Positions 1 through 8,995 of a stretch of 64,000 nt of DNA are shown in pieces. The notes beneath the pieces were generated by a model. The model made no database searches. It had not been told where the DNA came from and worked only from the letters and a program-made list of their open reading frames with translations. This stretch comes from Marinobacter pelagius. GTDB lineage: Bacteria > Pseudomonadota > Gammaproteobacteria > Pseudomonadales > Oleiphilaceae. The first letter of the stretch is position 1. Every line of letters begins with the position of its first letter. The position numbers and the translations under genes were made by a program. The DNA lies in contig NZ_QNRO01000004.1 in assembly GCF_003315345.1 (NCBI RefSeq), positions 1-64,000 of the forward strand. Direction: 5' to 3'.

Positions 1-3
1 AAC

Positions 4-270
4 TCAACTACGGAGTCGATCTATCAACCATCTGAGGGTGGTATCAGATTGATGGGGTGAAGGTGCCCCATCAACCATTAAATCCGTATACCCTTTTACA
101 GATTGACCACCGATACCGAAGTGTTGCTTGGGCATTTCAGTAATGATGACTCGGACATTTTCTGCGGGCGATCCCAGTGAGCGTGCGATTGCATCGGTTA
201 CCTCCCTGATCAGCGTTTCCTTTTGTTCATCAGTCCGGCCTTCCAGAATGTTGATCTGCGCAACGGGCAT
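4..270 (-). CDS. dmpI: 2-hydroxymuconate (4-oxalocrotonate) tautomerase with C-terminal tail
   Basis: This enzyme isomerises 2-hydroxymuconate to 2-oxohex-3-enedioate in the oxalocrotonate branch of catechol meta-cleavage. The protein starts Met-Pro, so removal of Met leaves the catalytic N-terminal proline. Residues 2-55 match the family ([19 protein letters not shown], later HFGIGG). Family members end near 62-63 residues, whereas this one runs to 88. The extra 25 residues have no family resemblance and are encoded over a hairpin (49-74). It is the last gene of the dmp operon inside the window and follows dmpH by 9 bases. Function is clear; whether the tail is native, or results from a lost stop or a sequence error, is not. 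Confidence 0.9.
   Translation of the reverse strand: MPVAQINILEGRTDEQKETLIREVTDAIARSLGSPAENVRVIITEMPKQHFGIGGQSVKGYTDLMVDGAPSPHQSDTTLRWLIDRLRS
49..74 (-). repeat. Hairpin inside the dmpI 3' extension
   Basis: A perfect 9-bp inverted repeat (TTGATGGGG at 49-57, CCCCATCAA at 66-74) has an 8-base loop. It lies within the unusual tail of dmpI, close to the end of the operon. No T-tract follows on the minus strand, so a Rho-independent terminator is not supported. The 9-mer ATCAACCAT also occurs twice, at 23-31 and 70-78. Confidence 0.5.
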
Positions 271-279
271 GGAGCCTCC

Positions 280-1074
280 TTATTCGAAACGAGCGGATAC
301 AGTACCCAGCCCCTGGTAACGGACGGTAATGTTGTCACCGGGCTCGACAGTAATGGCGGCAGTTATTCCGCCGGTCATGATGAAGGTGCCGGCCGGGATG
401 TGCTCACCGCGCTCAGCCAGCAAGTTGGCCAACATGGCGACACTGGAGGCGGGGTGACCCAGCACCGCGGCACCGGCGCCCACATCCACCACTTCGCCGT
501 TCTTCTCGACGACGACCCCCAGGGTCTTCAGGTCGACGTCCGCCACATCGGCCATCTGGCCACCGGTAATGAAGCGGGTGGAGGAGGCGTTGTCCGCCAC
601 CACACTCACCAGGTCAAACTTGAAGTTCTCGTAGCGGGAGTCGATCACTTCCACAGCCGGGATAACAAAGTCGGTCGCGGCCAGCACCTGGCCAATGTGA
701 CACCCCGGGCCCTTGAGAGGCTCCTTGGTCACGAAGGCAATCTCCGCCTCGATTTTCGGGTGGATCAGCTCCTTGGTGTTTACCACGCCGCCATCGGGCA
801 CGCTGAAGTAGTCCGCCAGGAAGCCGTAGATGGGCGTTTCAACGCCCATCTGGGCCATCTTGGCCCAGGAGGTCAGGCCCATCTTCATGCCGACCACCTT
901 GTTGCCCCGCTCTTCCTTGCGACGGCGGATTTCCCACTGGACGTCGTAGGCATCCTCAAAGGTCATGTCCGGATAGTCGTTGGTGACCTTGGTGATGTCA
1001 TGGGCCTTCAGTTCGGCGTTCTCGACGTGCTCGGCCAGCGCCAGCACCTGCTCTCGGGTCAGTGTCTTGCTCAT
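280..1074 (-). CDS. dmpH: 4-oxalocrotonate decarboxylase
   Basis: Decarboxylates 2-oxohex-3-enedioate to 2-hydroxypenta-2,4-dienoate. In characterised systems it works as a complex with the hydratase DmpE. The protein has 264 residues, the usual family length, and belongs to the same fumarylacetoacetate-hydrolase-like fold as DmpE (261 residues, 3079-3864). The two share blocks such as VVVEKNG / GAGAA and the acidic EAEIAF / EGEIAF metal-site region. The start [10 protein letters not shown] at 1074 is preferred over upstream in-frame codons because its ATG overlaps the dmpG stop in an ATGA arrangement, showing translational coupling. Confidence 0.95.
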   Translation of the reverse strand: MSKTLTREQVLALAEHVENAELKAHDITKVTNDYPDMTFEDAYDVQWEIRRRKEERGNKVVGMKMGLTSWAKMAQMGVETPIYGFLADYFSVPDGGVVNTKELIHPKIEAEIAFVTKEPLKGPGCHIGQVLAATDFVIPAVEVIDSRYENFKFDLVSVVADNASSTRFITGGQMADVADVDLKTLGVVVEKNGEVVDVGAGAAVLGHPASSVAMLANLLAERGEHIPAGTFIMTGGITAAITVEPGDNITVRYQGLGTVSARFE

Positions 1075-2108
1075 GCGGTTTGCTCCTTCTGTGCCGCCAG
1101 CAGATCCAGCGCCACATCCACGATCATGTCTTCCTGGCCACCCACCATGCGGCGGCGACCCAGCTCTACCAGAATGTCCACAGTCTTCAGGCCATACTTC
1201 TGTGCCGCCACTTCGGAGTGACGCAGGAAGCTGGAATAGACGCCGGCATAGCCCAGGGCCAGGGTCTCGCGATCCACGCGAACCGGACGATCCTGCAGCG
1301 GGCGCACGATGTCGTCGGCCGCGTCCATCAGGGCGTACAGGTCGGTGCCATGCTCCCAGCCCATCTTGTCGAAGGCGGCGATGCACACTTCCAGCGGGGC
1401 GTTGCCGGCACCGGCGCCCATGCCGGACAGGGAGGCATCGATACGGTCACAGCCCTCTTCCACCGCCACGATGGAGTTGGCGACACCCAGGGCCAGGTTG
1501 TGGTGGGCGTGCATGCCGGTCTCGGTTTCCGGCTTCAGCACGTCTTTCAGCGCCCGGAAGCGATCGCGAATGTCGTTCATGTTCATCGCGCCGCCGGAGT
1601 CGACCACGTACAGGCAGGTCGCGCCGTAGTCTTCCATCAGCTTGGCCTGCTCGGCCAGGCCCTGGGGCGTCTGCATGTGGCTCATCATCAGGAAGCCGAC
1701 GGTGTCCATGCCCAGCTTGCGGGCGTGTTCGATGTGCTGCTTCGAGACATCGGCCTCGGTGCAGTGGGTGGCCACCCGGACGGTCCGGGCACCGGCCTTG
1801 TAGGCATCTTCCAGGTCTTCGACAGTGCCGATGCCGGGCAGTAGCAGGGTGGCGATCTTCGCGTGTTCGACCACTTCGGCCACCGCCTCGATCCACTCCA
1901 GGTCGGTATGGGCACCGAAGCCGTAGTTGAAGCTCGAGCCCTGCAGGCCGTCGCCGTGGGCCACTTCGATGGAATCGACTTTGGCCTTGTCCAGCGCCCG
2001 TGCGATGTCCTGCACGTTCTTGATGGAGTACTGGTGGCGAATGGCGTGGCTGCCGTCGCGCAGGGTCACGTCGGATATGTACAGTTTCTTGCCGGGGTTA
2101 TAAGTCAT
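1071..2108 (-). CDS. dmpG: 4-hydroxy-2-oxovalerate aldolase
   Basis: Splits 4-hydroxy-2-oxovalerate into pyruvate and acetaldehyde. The 345-residue length is standard for the DmpG/BphI class II aldolases. The N-terminal [13 protein letters not shown] block carries the catalytic Arg-Asp pair. The [10 protein letters not shown] block carries the metal-binding histidines. It sits next to dmpF, which encodes the acylating acetaldehyde dehydrogenase to which this aldolase channels its toxic product. The genes are 12 bases apart, and the dmpG stop overlaps the dmpH start. Nothing is missing or unusual. Confidence 0.97.
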   Translation of the reverse strand: MTYNPGKKLYISDVTLRDGSHAIRHQYSIKNVQDIARALDKAKVDSIEVAHGDGLQGSSFNYGFGAHTDLEWIEAVAEVVEHAKIATLLLPGIGTVEDLEDAYKAGARTVRVATHCTEADVSKQHIEHARKLGMDTVGFLMMSHMQTPQGLAEQAKLMEDYGATCLYVVDSGGAMNMNDIRDRFRALKDVLKPETETGMHAHHNLALGVANSIVAVEEGCDRIDASLSGMGAGAGNAPLEVCIAAFDKMGWEHGTDLYALMDAADDIVRPLQDRPVRVDRETLALGYAGVYSSFLRHSEVAAQKYGLKTVDILVELGRRRMVGGQEDMIVDVALDLLAAQKEQTA

Positions 2109-2120
2109 GAGTCAGTCTCC

Positions 2121-3056
2121 TCACTTGACCAGCGATTCGGCGATGCGCTCGGCGGTGCCCAGCGCGGCGGAGGTCATGATGTCCAGGTTGCCGGCGTAGG
2201 CCGGCAGGTAGTGGGCCGCGCCCTCCACTTCCAGGAAGATGGAGGTCTTCAGGCCGCTGAAGCGGCCCGGGCCCGGGACGTTCATGGGCTGGTCTTCGGG
2301 GATGTCGTCGAACTGCACCTTCTGTTTCAGGCGGTAGCCCGGCACGTAGGAGGACACGGCCTTGACCATCTCCTCGACGGAGGCTTCCACCTCGGCCTTG
2401 TCGGCTGCGTCGGACAGCACATAGACGGTGTCGCGCATCAGCAGCGGCGGCTCGGCCGGGTTCAGGATGATGATGGCCTTGCCCTTCTGGGCGCCCCCGA
2501 CCACTTCGATGGCCTTGGAGGTGGTTTCGGTGAACTCGTCGATGTTGGCGCGGGTGCCGGGGCCGGCGGATTTACTGGAGATAGACGCCACGATCTCGGC
2601 GTAGTGCACCTTGGCCACCCGGGACACCGCCGCCACCATCGGGATGGTGGCCTGGCCCCCGCAGGTGACCATGTTGACGTTGCCTTCCTGGAGGTTCTGC
2701 TCCAGGTTCACCACCGGCACGCAGTAAGGGCCGATGGCCGCCGGGGTCAGGTCGACGATCTTGATGTTTTCCTTGTGACCGCGCAGGAACACCTCGTTGT
2801 GCATGTGCGCCTTGGCGGAGGTGGCATCGAACACGATGTCGATGTCGGCGAACTCCGGCATCTTCACCAGGCCGTCCACACCCTCGTGGGTGGTGGCCAC
2901 GCCCATGCGCTGGGCGCGGGCCAGGCCATCGGATTCCGGATCGATCCCGACCATGGCGCCCATCTCGATGTGCTGGCCGTTGCGCAGGATCTTGATCATC
3001 AGGTCGGTGCCGATGTTGCCCGAGCCGATGATGGCGGCTTTCAGTTTCTTGCTCAT
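2121..3056 (-). CDS. dmpF: Acetaldehyde dehydrogenase (acylating)
   Basis: Converts acetaldehyde plus CoA and NAD+ to acetyl-CoA, the last step of the lower pathway, in complex with DmpG. The protein is 311 residues with an N-terminal Rossmann motif (GSGNIGTD, residues 11-18). The catalytic Cys132 lies in [11 protein letters not shown]. The C-terminal [12 protein letters not shown] block is typical of the family. The start at 3056 ([11 protein letters not shown]) is chosen over an in-frame codon 19 positions upstream, because the upstream stretch lies in the intergenic leader and lacks similarity. It lies between dmpE (22-base gap) and dmpG. Confidence 0.97.
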   Translation of the reverse strand: MSKKLKAAIIGSGNIGTDLMIKILRNGQHIEMGAMVGIDPESDGLARAQRMGVATTHEGVDGLVKMPEFADIDIVFDATSAKAHMHNEVFLRGHKENIKIVDLTPAAIGPYCVPVVNLEQNLQEGNVNMVTCGGQATIPMVAAVSRVAKVHYAEIVASISSKSAGPGTRANIDEFTETTSKAIEVVGGAQKGKAIIILNPAEPPLLMRDTVYVLSDAADKAEVEASVEEMVKAVSSYVPGYRLKQKVQFDDIPEDQPMNVPGPGRFSGLKTSIFLEVEGAAHYLPAYAGNLDIMTSAALGTAERIAESLVK

Positions 3057-3078
3057 AGTCTTGTCCTCTTCAATCCGG

Positions 3079-3864
3079 TCAGGCAAAGCGCACCGACGTG
3101 CTGCCGATGCCACCGATATCCACTCGCATGTAGTCCCCGGCCTTGACCGGCTCCAGCGGTACCAGCGAGCCGGAGAGAATCACCTCTCCCGCCTTCAGGG
3201 GGATGCCGAATTCGCCCAGGGTGTTCGCCAGCCAGGTCACACAGTTCACCGGAGAACCCAGGGCAGCAGCACCGGCACCGGCGCTGATCACGCTGCCGTT
3301 CTTCTCCACCACCATGCCGCAGGTGACCAGATCCACCTTGCGCGGGGAGACGGCCTGGTCACCCAGCACGAACAGTCCGCAGGAGGCGTTGTCAGCAATG
3401 GTGTCCTGGATGGCGATCTTCCAGTCCTGGATGCGGGAATCGACGATCTCGAAACAGGGCATCACACACTCGGTCGCGGCCAGCACGTCGGCGTTGGTGA
3501 TCCCCGGCCCGTTCAGATCCTTTTTCAGGATGAAGGCGATCTCGCCCTCGGCACGGGGTGCGATCAGCCGGTCACTGATCGGCATCACTTCACCGCTGTT
3601 GAAAACCATGTCGTCGGTGAGGTAGCCGAAATCCGGCTGGTGCACGTTCAGCATGTTCTGCACTGCCTTGCTGGTCACGCCGATCTTCTTGCCGATGACC
3701 GAAGCACCGTCCGCCAGACGCCGCTCCAGCATGCGCAGGGAAATGTGGTAGGCATCATCAATGGTGATGTCCTCGCCCCGGCTGGTCAGGGGCGACACCG
3801 CCTCCCGCTTGACCATCGCCTGGTAGAGCTCGTCTCCGAGCGCCTGGATTCGTGTTTGTTCCAT
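3079..3864 (-). CDS. dmpE: 2-oxopent-4-enoate (2-hydroxypentadienoate) hydratase
   Basis: Adds water to 2-hydroxypenta-2,4-dienoate, giving 4-hydroxy-2-oxovalerate for DmpG. The 261-residue length and the EGEIAF and VDSRIQDWK blocks place it in the MhpD/DmpE hydratase family, with the metal-binding acidic residues retained. Its start codon shares one base with the dmpD stop, a tight coupling at 3864. It is a paralogue of dmpH in the same operon, as in all complete dmp-type clusters. Confidence 0.95.
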   Translation of the reverse strand: MEQTRIQALGDELYQAMVKREAVSPLTSRGEDITIDDAYHISLRMLERRLADGASVIGKKIGVTSKAVQNMLNVHQPDFGYLTDDMVFNSGEVMPISDRLIAPRAEGEIAFILKKDLNGPGITNADVLAATECVMPCFEIVDSRIQDWKIAIQDTIADNASCGLFVLGDQAVSPRKVDLVTCGMVVEKNGSVISAGAGAAALGSPVNCVTWLANTLGEFGIPLKAGEVILSGSLVPLEPVKAGDYMRVDIGGIGSTSVRFA

Positions 3865-4724
3865 CAGGAGTCTCCTGCAGCCGCTTGATCGGCTTCATTG
3901 AGAAAATCGTTGACCAACCGGGCAAACCGGTCGGCATGTTCAATCTGGGTCCAGTGGCCACAGCGGCCGAACACGTGTAGCTGGGCGCGATCAATCAGCT
4001 CAGCCAACCGGTAAGACGCTTCCAGCGGGATCACCTCATCCTCGCGGCCGTGGAGAATCAGGGTCTCGTGGGGCAAGGCACGGATATCGTCCTCGTTGCT
4101 CGCCAGGTTATCGACCCAACGCTGCCGGGGCGCCGGGAACATGGCTGCGAAGGACTCCTGGAAACCGGGTCGAATGCTTGCCTGATAGCGCATCTCCGCC
4201 AGCTCATCGGTCAGCAGGCCTTTGTTGTAGGCAAATACATCCATCAGGCGACGCATGGTTTCGAGTGACGCCTCGTAACCCCAGACCTCATCCAGGCCTT
4301 TGGTGATCGGGAAGCTGACACCAACCGAACCCATCAAAACCAGGCGACGAACCCGGTCCGGGTGTTCTATGGCCAGAGCAAGAGCCAGACCACCGCCGAA
4401 AGAGTTGCCCACCAGATCCACCTGTTCCAGGCCCAGCTCATCCATCACGCCAAGCGCATGCCTGACCCAGCGTTCCCGGTTGTAGGTCTGGTCCTCCGGC
4501 CGTTCGCTGTAACCAAAGCCGAGCATATCCGGCGCGATCACGCGGCGGTGTTTCGCCAGCTCTGGGATGACCAGGCGCCAGTTGGCCCAGGCGGTCACGC
4601 CGGGACCAGAGCCATGGATCATCATCACCGGGAAACCACCTTCACCCTGGTCATGGACGTTGGTCCGGTAGCCCGCCGCGATGATTTCGCGCCCGATTTC
4701 CGGGCTGTCTACAGGTGCGTTCAT
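3864..4724 (-). CDS. dmpD: 2-hydroxymuconic semialdehyde hydrolase
   Basis: Alpha/beta hydrolase that cleaves the C-C bond of 2-hydroxymuconic semialdehyde (or its methyl analogues), giving 2-hydroxypentadienoate plus formate or acetate. It serves the hydrolytic branch needed for methylphenols. The 286-residue protein has an intact triad: Ser108 in GNSFGGG, Asp229 in HGREDEVIP and His257 in GRCGHW. An oxyanion-hole HGSGPG motif lies near residue 37. It is encoded 7 bases after dmpC, and its stop overlaps the dmpE start by one base. Having both this gene and dmpC means both branches are present. Confidence 0.96.
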   Translation of the reverse strand: MNAPVDSPEIGREIIAAGYRTNVHDQGEGGFPVMMIHGSGPGVTAWANWRLVIPELAKHRRVIAPDMLGFGYSERPEDQTYNRERWVRHALGVMDELGLEQVDLVGNSFGGGLALALAIEHPDRVRRLVLMGSVGVSFPITKGLDEVWGYEASLETMRRLMDVFAYNKGLLTDELAEMRYQASIRPGFQESFAAMFPAPRQRWVDNLASNEDDIRALPHETLILHGREDEVIPLEASYRLAELIDRAQLHVFGRCGHWTQIEHADRFARLVNDFLNEADQAAAGDS

Positions 4725-4731
4725 GGCTACC

Positions 4732-6192
4732 TCACAGCTTGATGCAGACGTTCTTCATTTCGGTGTAGAACTCCAGGGAGTGCACACCACCTTCACGGCC
4801 AATACCTGACTGCTTGCTGCCACCAAACGGTGTGCGCAAGTCACGGAGGAACCAGCTGTTGACCCAGATGATGCCGGCTTCAACCTGACCGGCCACACGG
4901 TGAGCGCGACTCACGTTCTCGGTCCAGATTGCCGATGCCAGGCCATAGGGGAGCCTGTTGGCCAGTTCAATCGCCTCTTCCTCAGTGTCGAACGGACAGA
5001 TATGACAACAGGGCCCAAAGATTTCATCGGTGACGACGGAAGAATCCTCGGAAAGACCTGTCCAGATGGTGGGCTGAACCCAGGCACCACCGGCGTATTC
5101 CTCCGGCATGTCCGGGACACCACCGCCGGTGACAACCGTTGCACCGTCCTCAACCGCTTTCTGGTAGTAGGACAGAACCTTCTCCCGGTGCTTGAGGCTG
5201 ACCAGGGGGCCAAAGTTGGCCTTGTCATCATCGGGCGGGCCAATCCGCAGTTTTTCCGCTTCTTCCTTCAGGCGCGACACGAACTCATCAAAGATCGAAC
5301 GCTCCACGTAGACACGCTCGGTGCCCAGGCACACCTGGCCACAGTTCACGAATGCGGAACGCATGGTGCCTTCGATCGCTTTATCCATGTCGCAGTCGGC
5401 AAAGACCAGGCCGGCATTCTTGCCACCCAGTTCCAGGGAGATATCCCGGATTCCTTTGGCAGCGGATTTCATGATGATTTCACCGGTGGTGGTTTCACCG
5501 GTAAAGGTGAAGCCGTCTACGTCCTGGTGTTCAGTCAGGAAGGCGCCGGCGGAATCACCACCGAAGCCGTGAACGACGTTGTACACGCCATCCGGTACGC
5601 CGGCGTCCTTCATCACCTCACCCAACAAGGCCGTGGTGCTCGGAGTTTCCTCTGAAGGCTTGACCACGACGGTGTTACCACAGGCGAGGGCTGGCCCCAC
5701 TTTCCAGGTCATCAGCAGCAAAGGCAGGTTCCACGGGCTGATCACACCGATGACACCTTTGGGTCGACGCACCGCGTAGTTCAGTGCACCGGTGCCATCC
5801 GGAGTGGGCATTTCAAAGGATTCGGTGGGCACGTTCTTGATCATGTCCGCGAATACCTTGAAGTTGGCCGCACCCCGGGGGATGTCGATGTGACTGGCCA
5901 TGGACTTCGGTTTTCCGGTGTCCTGGCACTCCGCCTCCAGAAACTCGTCAAAGCGGTCGTTGATGCCATCGGCCACCTTGTGCAGAATCCGGGTGCGCTC
6001 CTCCAGCGTCATCTTGCCCCAGGGACCGCGCAGAGCGGCACGGGCCGCTTTCACGGCCGCGTCCACTTCTTCCCGGCCGGCCTCGTGAACCTTGGCGATC
6101 ACCTTGCCGTTCACCGGGTTGACGTTGTCAAACAGCTTTCCGCTGGCAGAACCCACGTACTCGCCGTTGATGTAGTGCTTGATCTCTTTCAT
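4732..6192 (-). CDS. dmpC: 2-hydroxymuconic semialdehyde dehydrogenase
   Basis: NAD-dependent aldehyde dehydrogenase that oxidises 2-hydroxymuconic semialdehyde to 2-hydroxymuconate, opening the oxalocrotonate branch. The protein has 486 residues, as usual for the XylG/DmpC group. Glu254 in LELGGKNAG and nucleophile Cys288 in NCGQVCLG are present. The cofactor region includes SPWNLPLLL and TFTGETTTG. It follows dmpB by 32 bases. A generic betaine-aldehyde-type ALDH would look similar, but position in the operon fixes the role. Confidence 0.95.
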   Translation of the reverse strand: MKEIKHYINGEYVGSASGKLFDNVNPVNGKVIAKVHEAGREEVDAAVKAARAALRGPWGKMTLEERTRILHKVADGINDRFDEFLEAECQDTGKPKSMASHIDIPRGAANFKVFADMIKNVPTESFEMPTPDGTGALNYAVRRPKGVIGVISPWNLPLLLMTWKVGPALACGNTVVVKPSEETPSTTALLGEVMKDAGVPDGVYNVVHGFGGDSAGAFLTEHQDVDGFTFTGETTTGEIIMKSAAKGIRDISLELGGKNAGLVFADCDMDKAIEGTMRSAFVNCGQVCLGTERVYVERSIFDEFVSRLKEEAEKLRIGPPDDDKANFGPLVSLKHREKVLSYYQKAVEDGATVVTGGGVPDMPEEYAGGAWVQPTIWTGLSEDSSVVTDEIFGPCCHICPFDTEEEAIELANRLPYGLASAIWTENVSRAHRVAGQVEAGIIWVNSWFLRDLRTPFGGSKQSGIGREGGVHSLEFYTEMKNVCIKL

Positions 6193-6224
6193 TGCTGCTT
6201 AGTCCTGTTTCAATCGGTTCGGGA

Positions 6225-7148
6225 TCAGGTCAAAACGGTCAGGAAGCGTTCGTTCAGCACACGATCGTGATAGAAGATCGCTTTGCCGAGCTGTTCAGCC
6301 TGCCAGGTCACCGGCTTGTGATCCGGGTAGAAGTAATCGCCGCCACAGAACACCTCGTTACGGTTGCCGGACGGGTCAAAGAAGTAGATGGTCTTGCCAT
6401 GGGTGAGACCGTGGCGGGTCGGGCCGATATCAATGGAGGTATCGGTCATGGAGATCAGATCCGCTGCCCGCAGCACGTCTTCCCAGGTTTCCAGGAAGAA
6501 CGATGCATGGTGGAACTTGCCTTTCTCTTCGTGGTGAATGAAGGCAATGTCGTGTTCTTTCATCGACACGGTGAGGAACTGGGCAATGCGGGTGCCTTCA
6601 GGGTCCAGCACCTGCTCGGCAAGGTGGAAGCCCAGAACATTCACGAAGATGTCGTATACGGCTGCCAGTTCCGGGCCGTAGAACAGGCAGTGGTCAAAAC
6701 GCACGGCCTTCATGCCTTGCAGGCCACGGGGCCAGGCTTCCGGGTTCACGCTCGACAGCCCCCACTTTCCCGTGTACTTCTTGTCAGCAAACAACTCGAA
6801 GGCATGGCCTGAGGGCACTGAGAAACGCACACGACGGCCACAATCCTTCAGCTCCTCCGCCGGTACCTGCTCGACCTCGACGCCATACTCCACCAGGTCC
6901 CTTTCCAGCTGGCTCAGGGCCTCTTCATTAACCACCTTGAAGGCCATGAAGTCGCAGCCTGGCTCGTCGGCTTCACGCAGAACCAGAGAGAACTTGTCCA
7001 CTTCAGTCCATGCTTTGAGATACACACGGCCCTGGTCGTCGCGATCGGTTTCGATCATACCCAGCAGGTCCGTATAGTGTTTTACAGCTTCATCCATATC
7101 GAGAACACGGATCTGGACGTGGCCGGGGCGCATTACACCTTTCTTCAT
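6225..7148 (-). CDS. dmpB: Catechol 2,3-dioxygenase
   Basis: Extradiol ring-cleavage enzyme that opens catechol next to the hydroxyls to give the yellow 2-hydroxymuconic semialdehyde. The 307-residue vicinal-oxygen-chelate protein carries the Fe(II) ligands at the family positions: His153 (RFDHCLF), His214 (FHHASF) and Glu265 (GNRNEVF). The conserved active-site His246 lies in TRHGLTHG. It sits directly after the ferredoxin gene dmpQ, whose product reactivates this enzyme by re-reducing oxidised iron. Confidence 0.97.
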   Translation of the reverse strand: MKKGVMRPGHVQIRVLDMDEAVKHYTDLLGMIETDRDDQGRVYLKAWTEVDKFSLVLREADEPGCDFMAFKVVNEEALSQLERDLVEYGVEVEQVPAEELKDCGRRVRFSVPSGHAFELFADKKYTGKWGLSSVNPEAWPRGLQGMKAVRFDHCLFYGPELAAVYDIFVNVLGFHLAEQVLDPEGTRIAQFLTVSMKEHDIAFIHHEEKGKFHHASFFLETWEDVLRAADLISMTDTSIDIGPTRHGLTHGKTIYFFDPSGNRNEVFCGGDYFYPDHKPVTWQAEQLGKAIFYHDRVLNERFLTVLT

Positions 7149-7153
7149 GACAA

Positions 7154-7483
7154 TTACCTCAACGATTTTGTTGTTGTTTGCTTGGCAAGTGCGGCCTCAG
7201 GAAGGGGCACGCACTCTATGGTCAAATCCGTCAGGGGGTAGATCCGGCAGGCCAACACTTCCCCCTTTTCAACAGCTTCGGGGGGAACATGCACCTTGCT
7301 CATCTTTCCGCACTCGAACTCCCCCTCCAGCACTCTGATCTTGCAGTAACCGCAACCCCCACCGCGGCAACCGACAGGCACACACTTCAGGCCCAGTTGC
7401 TCCATGGCCTTGAGCACACTCTGGCCATCCTGGCAGGTGAAGCGATCTCCGGTGGTCCGGTTCAGTACCTGGAATCCGGCCAT
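7154..7483 (-). CDS. dmpQ: Chloroplast-type ferredoxin for catechol 2,3-dioxygenase reactivation
   Basis: Small [2Fe-2S] ferredoxin, 109 residues, of the XylT/DmpQ type that keeps the iron of catechol 2,3-dioxygenase reduced. The cluster cysteines are in [14 protein letters not shown] and in VLACRIYP. The start at 7483 ([10 protein letters not shown]) is used because the 54 codons upstream are a read-through of another frame over the end of dmpP. Its stop lies 5 bases before dmpB, consistent with the functional partnership. Confidence 0.93.
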   Translation of the reverse strand: MAGFQVLNRTTGDRFTCQDGQSVLKAMEQLGLKCVPVGCRGGGCGYCKIRVLEGEFECGKMSKVHVPPEAVEKGEVLACRIYPLTDLTIECVPLPEAALAKQTTTKSLR

Positions 7484-7497
7484 GACTGCCTCCCCTG

Positions 7498-8559
7498 TCA
7501 TATCTTCTTGAACAGGGCCGAGCGCTGGGTTTCTTCCGCGCCATCCGCCGCTGTCAGGAATTTCTCCATGAAGATGTCCCGCTCGAACAGCCGACCCTGC
7601 ATCAGGGCGGTGATAGCAGCATCGATCATGGGAGGTGGTCCGCACATGTAGGCTTTGTTGCCGGAGAAACGACCGTCGTAATGCTCCTTGGCCGCTTCAT
7701 GGACATAGCCCCGGAATCCCTGCCAGTCGGCATCGTCTGCTGCGTCACTCAAGGCCGGTACGTAGGTGAAGTTGTCGTGATCCCGGTCCAGGGCCTCGAA
7801 CAATTCCCGGTTATAAAGTTCGGCCTGGTTCCGGGCGCCCTGGAACAGGGTGATCTTGCGCTCGTCGTTCTGCTCCAGCAGATCGAGGATCATGGATTGC
7901 GGGCTGGAGAGCCCCGAACCGCCGGCGATGAAGATCAGATCGCCTGGCTGGGAGCTGCGAACGAAGAACTGACCGTAGGGACCGGACAGATTCAGCTTCT
8001 CACCGTTCTTCAGTTGTTCGTGGATGTACGTGGTGGCGGCACCGCCCGGTACCAGGCGCACGTGCAACTCCACTTCATCGGCCTTGCTCGGCGGATTGGC
8101 CAGCGAGAAAGCACGCGGCCCGTCCACGCCAGGCAGTTCAATGTTGATGTACTGGCCGGCCTGGAAAGTCATCGGCCGATCCAGCTTCAGGTGCACACCC
8201 TTGATGGTCGGTGACAGATCAACGATATCGGTGACCGTTGCTTCATAATCCTCGACCGGGTAGCCCTCGAAGTCCGGGTCTACATCAATGTCCGCTTCGA
8301 TGGTGACGTCGCTCTCGACCGTGGCGCAGCAGGCAAGGACTTTGCCTTCGTCCCGTTCCACATCCATCAGGGCGAACGGCGATGCATCGCCAACTTCGAC
8401 ATCACCCTCCAGCACCTGGACCTTGCATGTCGCACAGGTGCCATGGCCGCACGCAAAGGGCAGCCAAACGCCCTGGCGGAGAGCCGCCTGGAGAATGGTC
8501 TGGCCATCCTCCACCTCAATCTGCTCGCCAATCGGCTCGATGGTTACGGTGTGACTCAT
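7498..8559 (-). CDS. dmpP: Phenol hydroxylase reductase component
   Basis: FAD- and [2Fe-2S]-containing reductase that passes electrons from NADH to the diiron hydroxylase DmpLNO. The 353 residues match the family length exactly. Domain order: N-terminal plant-type ferredoxin (CGHGTCATC near residues 37-45, distal Cys in LACCATVE), FAD-binding domain (RAFSLANPP) and NAD-binding domain (GGSGLSSPQS, CGPPPMIDAA). It is encoded between dmpO and dmpQ with short spacers. Confidence 0.97.
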   Translation of the reverse strand: MSHTVTIEPIGEQIEVEDGQTILQAALRQGVWLPFACGHGTCATCKVQVLEGDVEVGDASPFALMDVERDEGKVLACCATVESDVTIEADIDVDPDFEGYPVEDYEATVTDIVDLSPTIKGVHLKLDRPMTFQAGQYINIELPGVDGPRAFSLANPPSKADEVELHVRLVPGGAATTYIHEQLKNGEKLNLSGPYGQFFVRSSQPGDLIFIAGGSGLSSPQSMILDLLEQNDERKITLFQGARNQAELYNRELFEALDRDHDNFTYVPALSDAADDADWQGFRGYVHEAAKEHYDGRFSGNKAYMCGPPPMIDAAITALMQGRLFERDIFMEKFLTAADGAEETQRSALFKKI

Positions 8560-8569
8560 AACAGTGCCC

Positions 8570-8929
8570 TCAGGATGCGGTGCCGGCGATGCCGTCCAGC
8601 CCTTTGGTGGTGACGGTCAGCATGCTCTTGTGATCAATGCCGCTGTCCTTGAGGGTGGCATTGGCATCGGGGATGAATGATTCGCCATTCAACTGCCACG
8701 TGGCGCCGAGGAAATCGGCTTTCGCGGCATCCGGATGGGCCGACACCGCCGGCTTCAGCACTTCCTCGATCATCGCGCCGAAGGTCATGTCCGGCGCAAC
8801 CAGAAAGGCAAAGGGTGAGCAGTACATCAGGTGATGCGGCCAGTAGACATACAGCAGCTGCATGCCGTGGAAGTTCTCGACCTTGTCTCTCGGTTCGAAT
8901 TTGTAGTCGTATAAGGCATTTACACTCAT
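8570..8929 (-). CDS. dmpO: Phenol hydroxylase gamma subunit
   Basis: Small subunit of the multicomponent phenol hydroxylase oxygenase (DmpLNO hexamer). The 119-residue length equals that of the reference DmpO when translation starts at the ATG at 8929 (MSVNALYDYKF). An in-frame GTG three codons upstream exists. It is less likely, because the AAGGTG ribosome-binding sequence overlaps it and is well spaced for the ATG. A strong hairpin (8961-8986) separates it from dmpN. Confidence 0.93.
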   Translation of the reverse strand: MSVNALYDYKFEPRDKVENFHGMQLLYVYWPHHLMYCSPFAFLVAPDMTFGAMIEEVLKPAVSAHPDAAKADFLGATWQLNGESFIPDANATLKDSGIDHKSMLTVTTKGLDGIAGTAS

Positions 8930-8960
8930 GATGGTCACCTTGTTGTTTTTGTGGGTGAAG

Positions 8961-8986
8961 CATCCGGAGCCCTGAGGCTCCGGATG
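8961..8986 (-). repeat. Perfect 11-bp hairpin in the dmpN-dmpO spacer
   Basis: CATCCGGAGCC (8961-8971) and GGCTCCGGATG (8976-8986) form a perfect 11-bp stem with a 4-base loop in the 66-base spacer between dmpN and dmpO. This is the longest spacer in an otherwise tightly packed operon. No T-run follows, so it is more likely an mRNA-stability or partial-attenuation element than a terminator. Confidence 0.7.
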
Positions 8987-8995
8987 AATCCCGGA

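Noticed and set aside
280..1386. Longer N-terminus for 4-oxalocrotonate decarboxylase
   Set aside because: The additional 104 codons lie inside dmpG in another frame; [10 protein letters not shown] at 1074 gives the family length and an ATGA overlap.
1863..3146. Plus-strand frame of 427 codons across dmpF and dmpG
   Set aside because: Antisense to two highly conserved genes; no motif, biased low-complexity composition.
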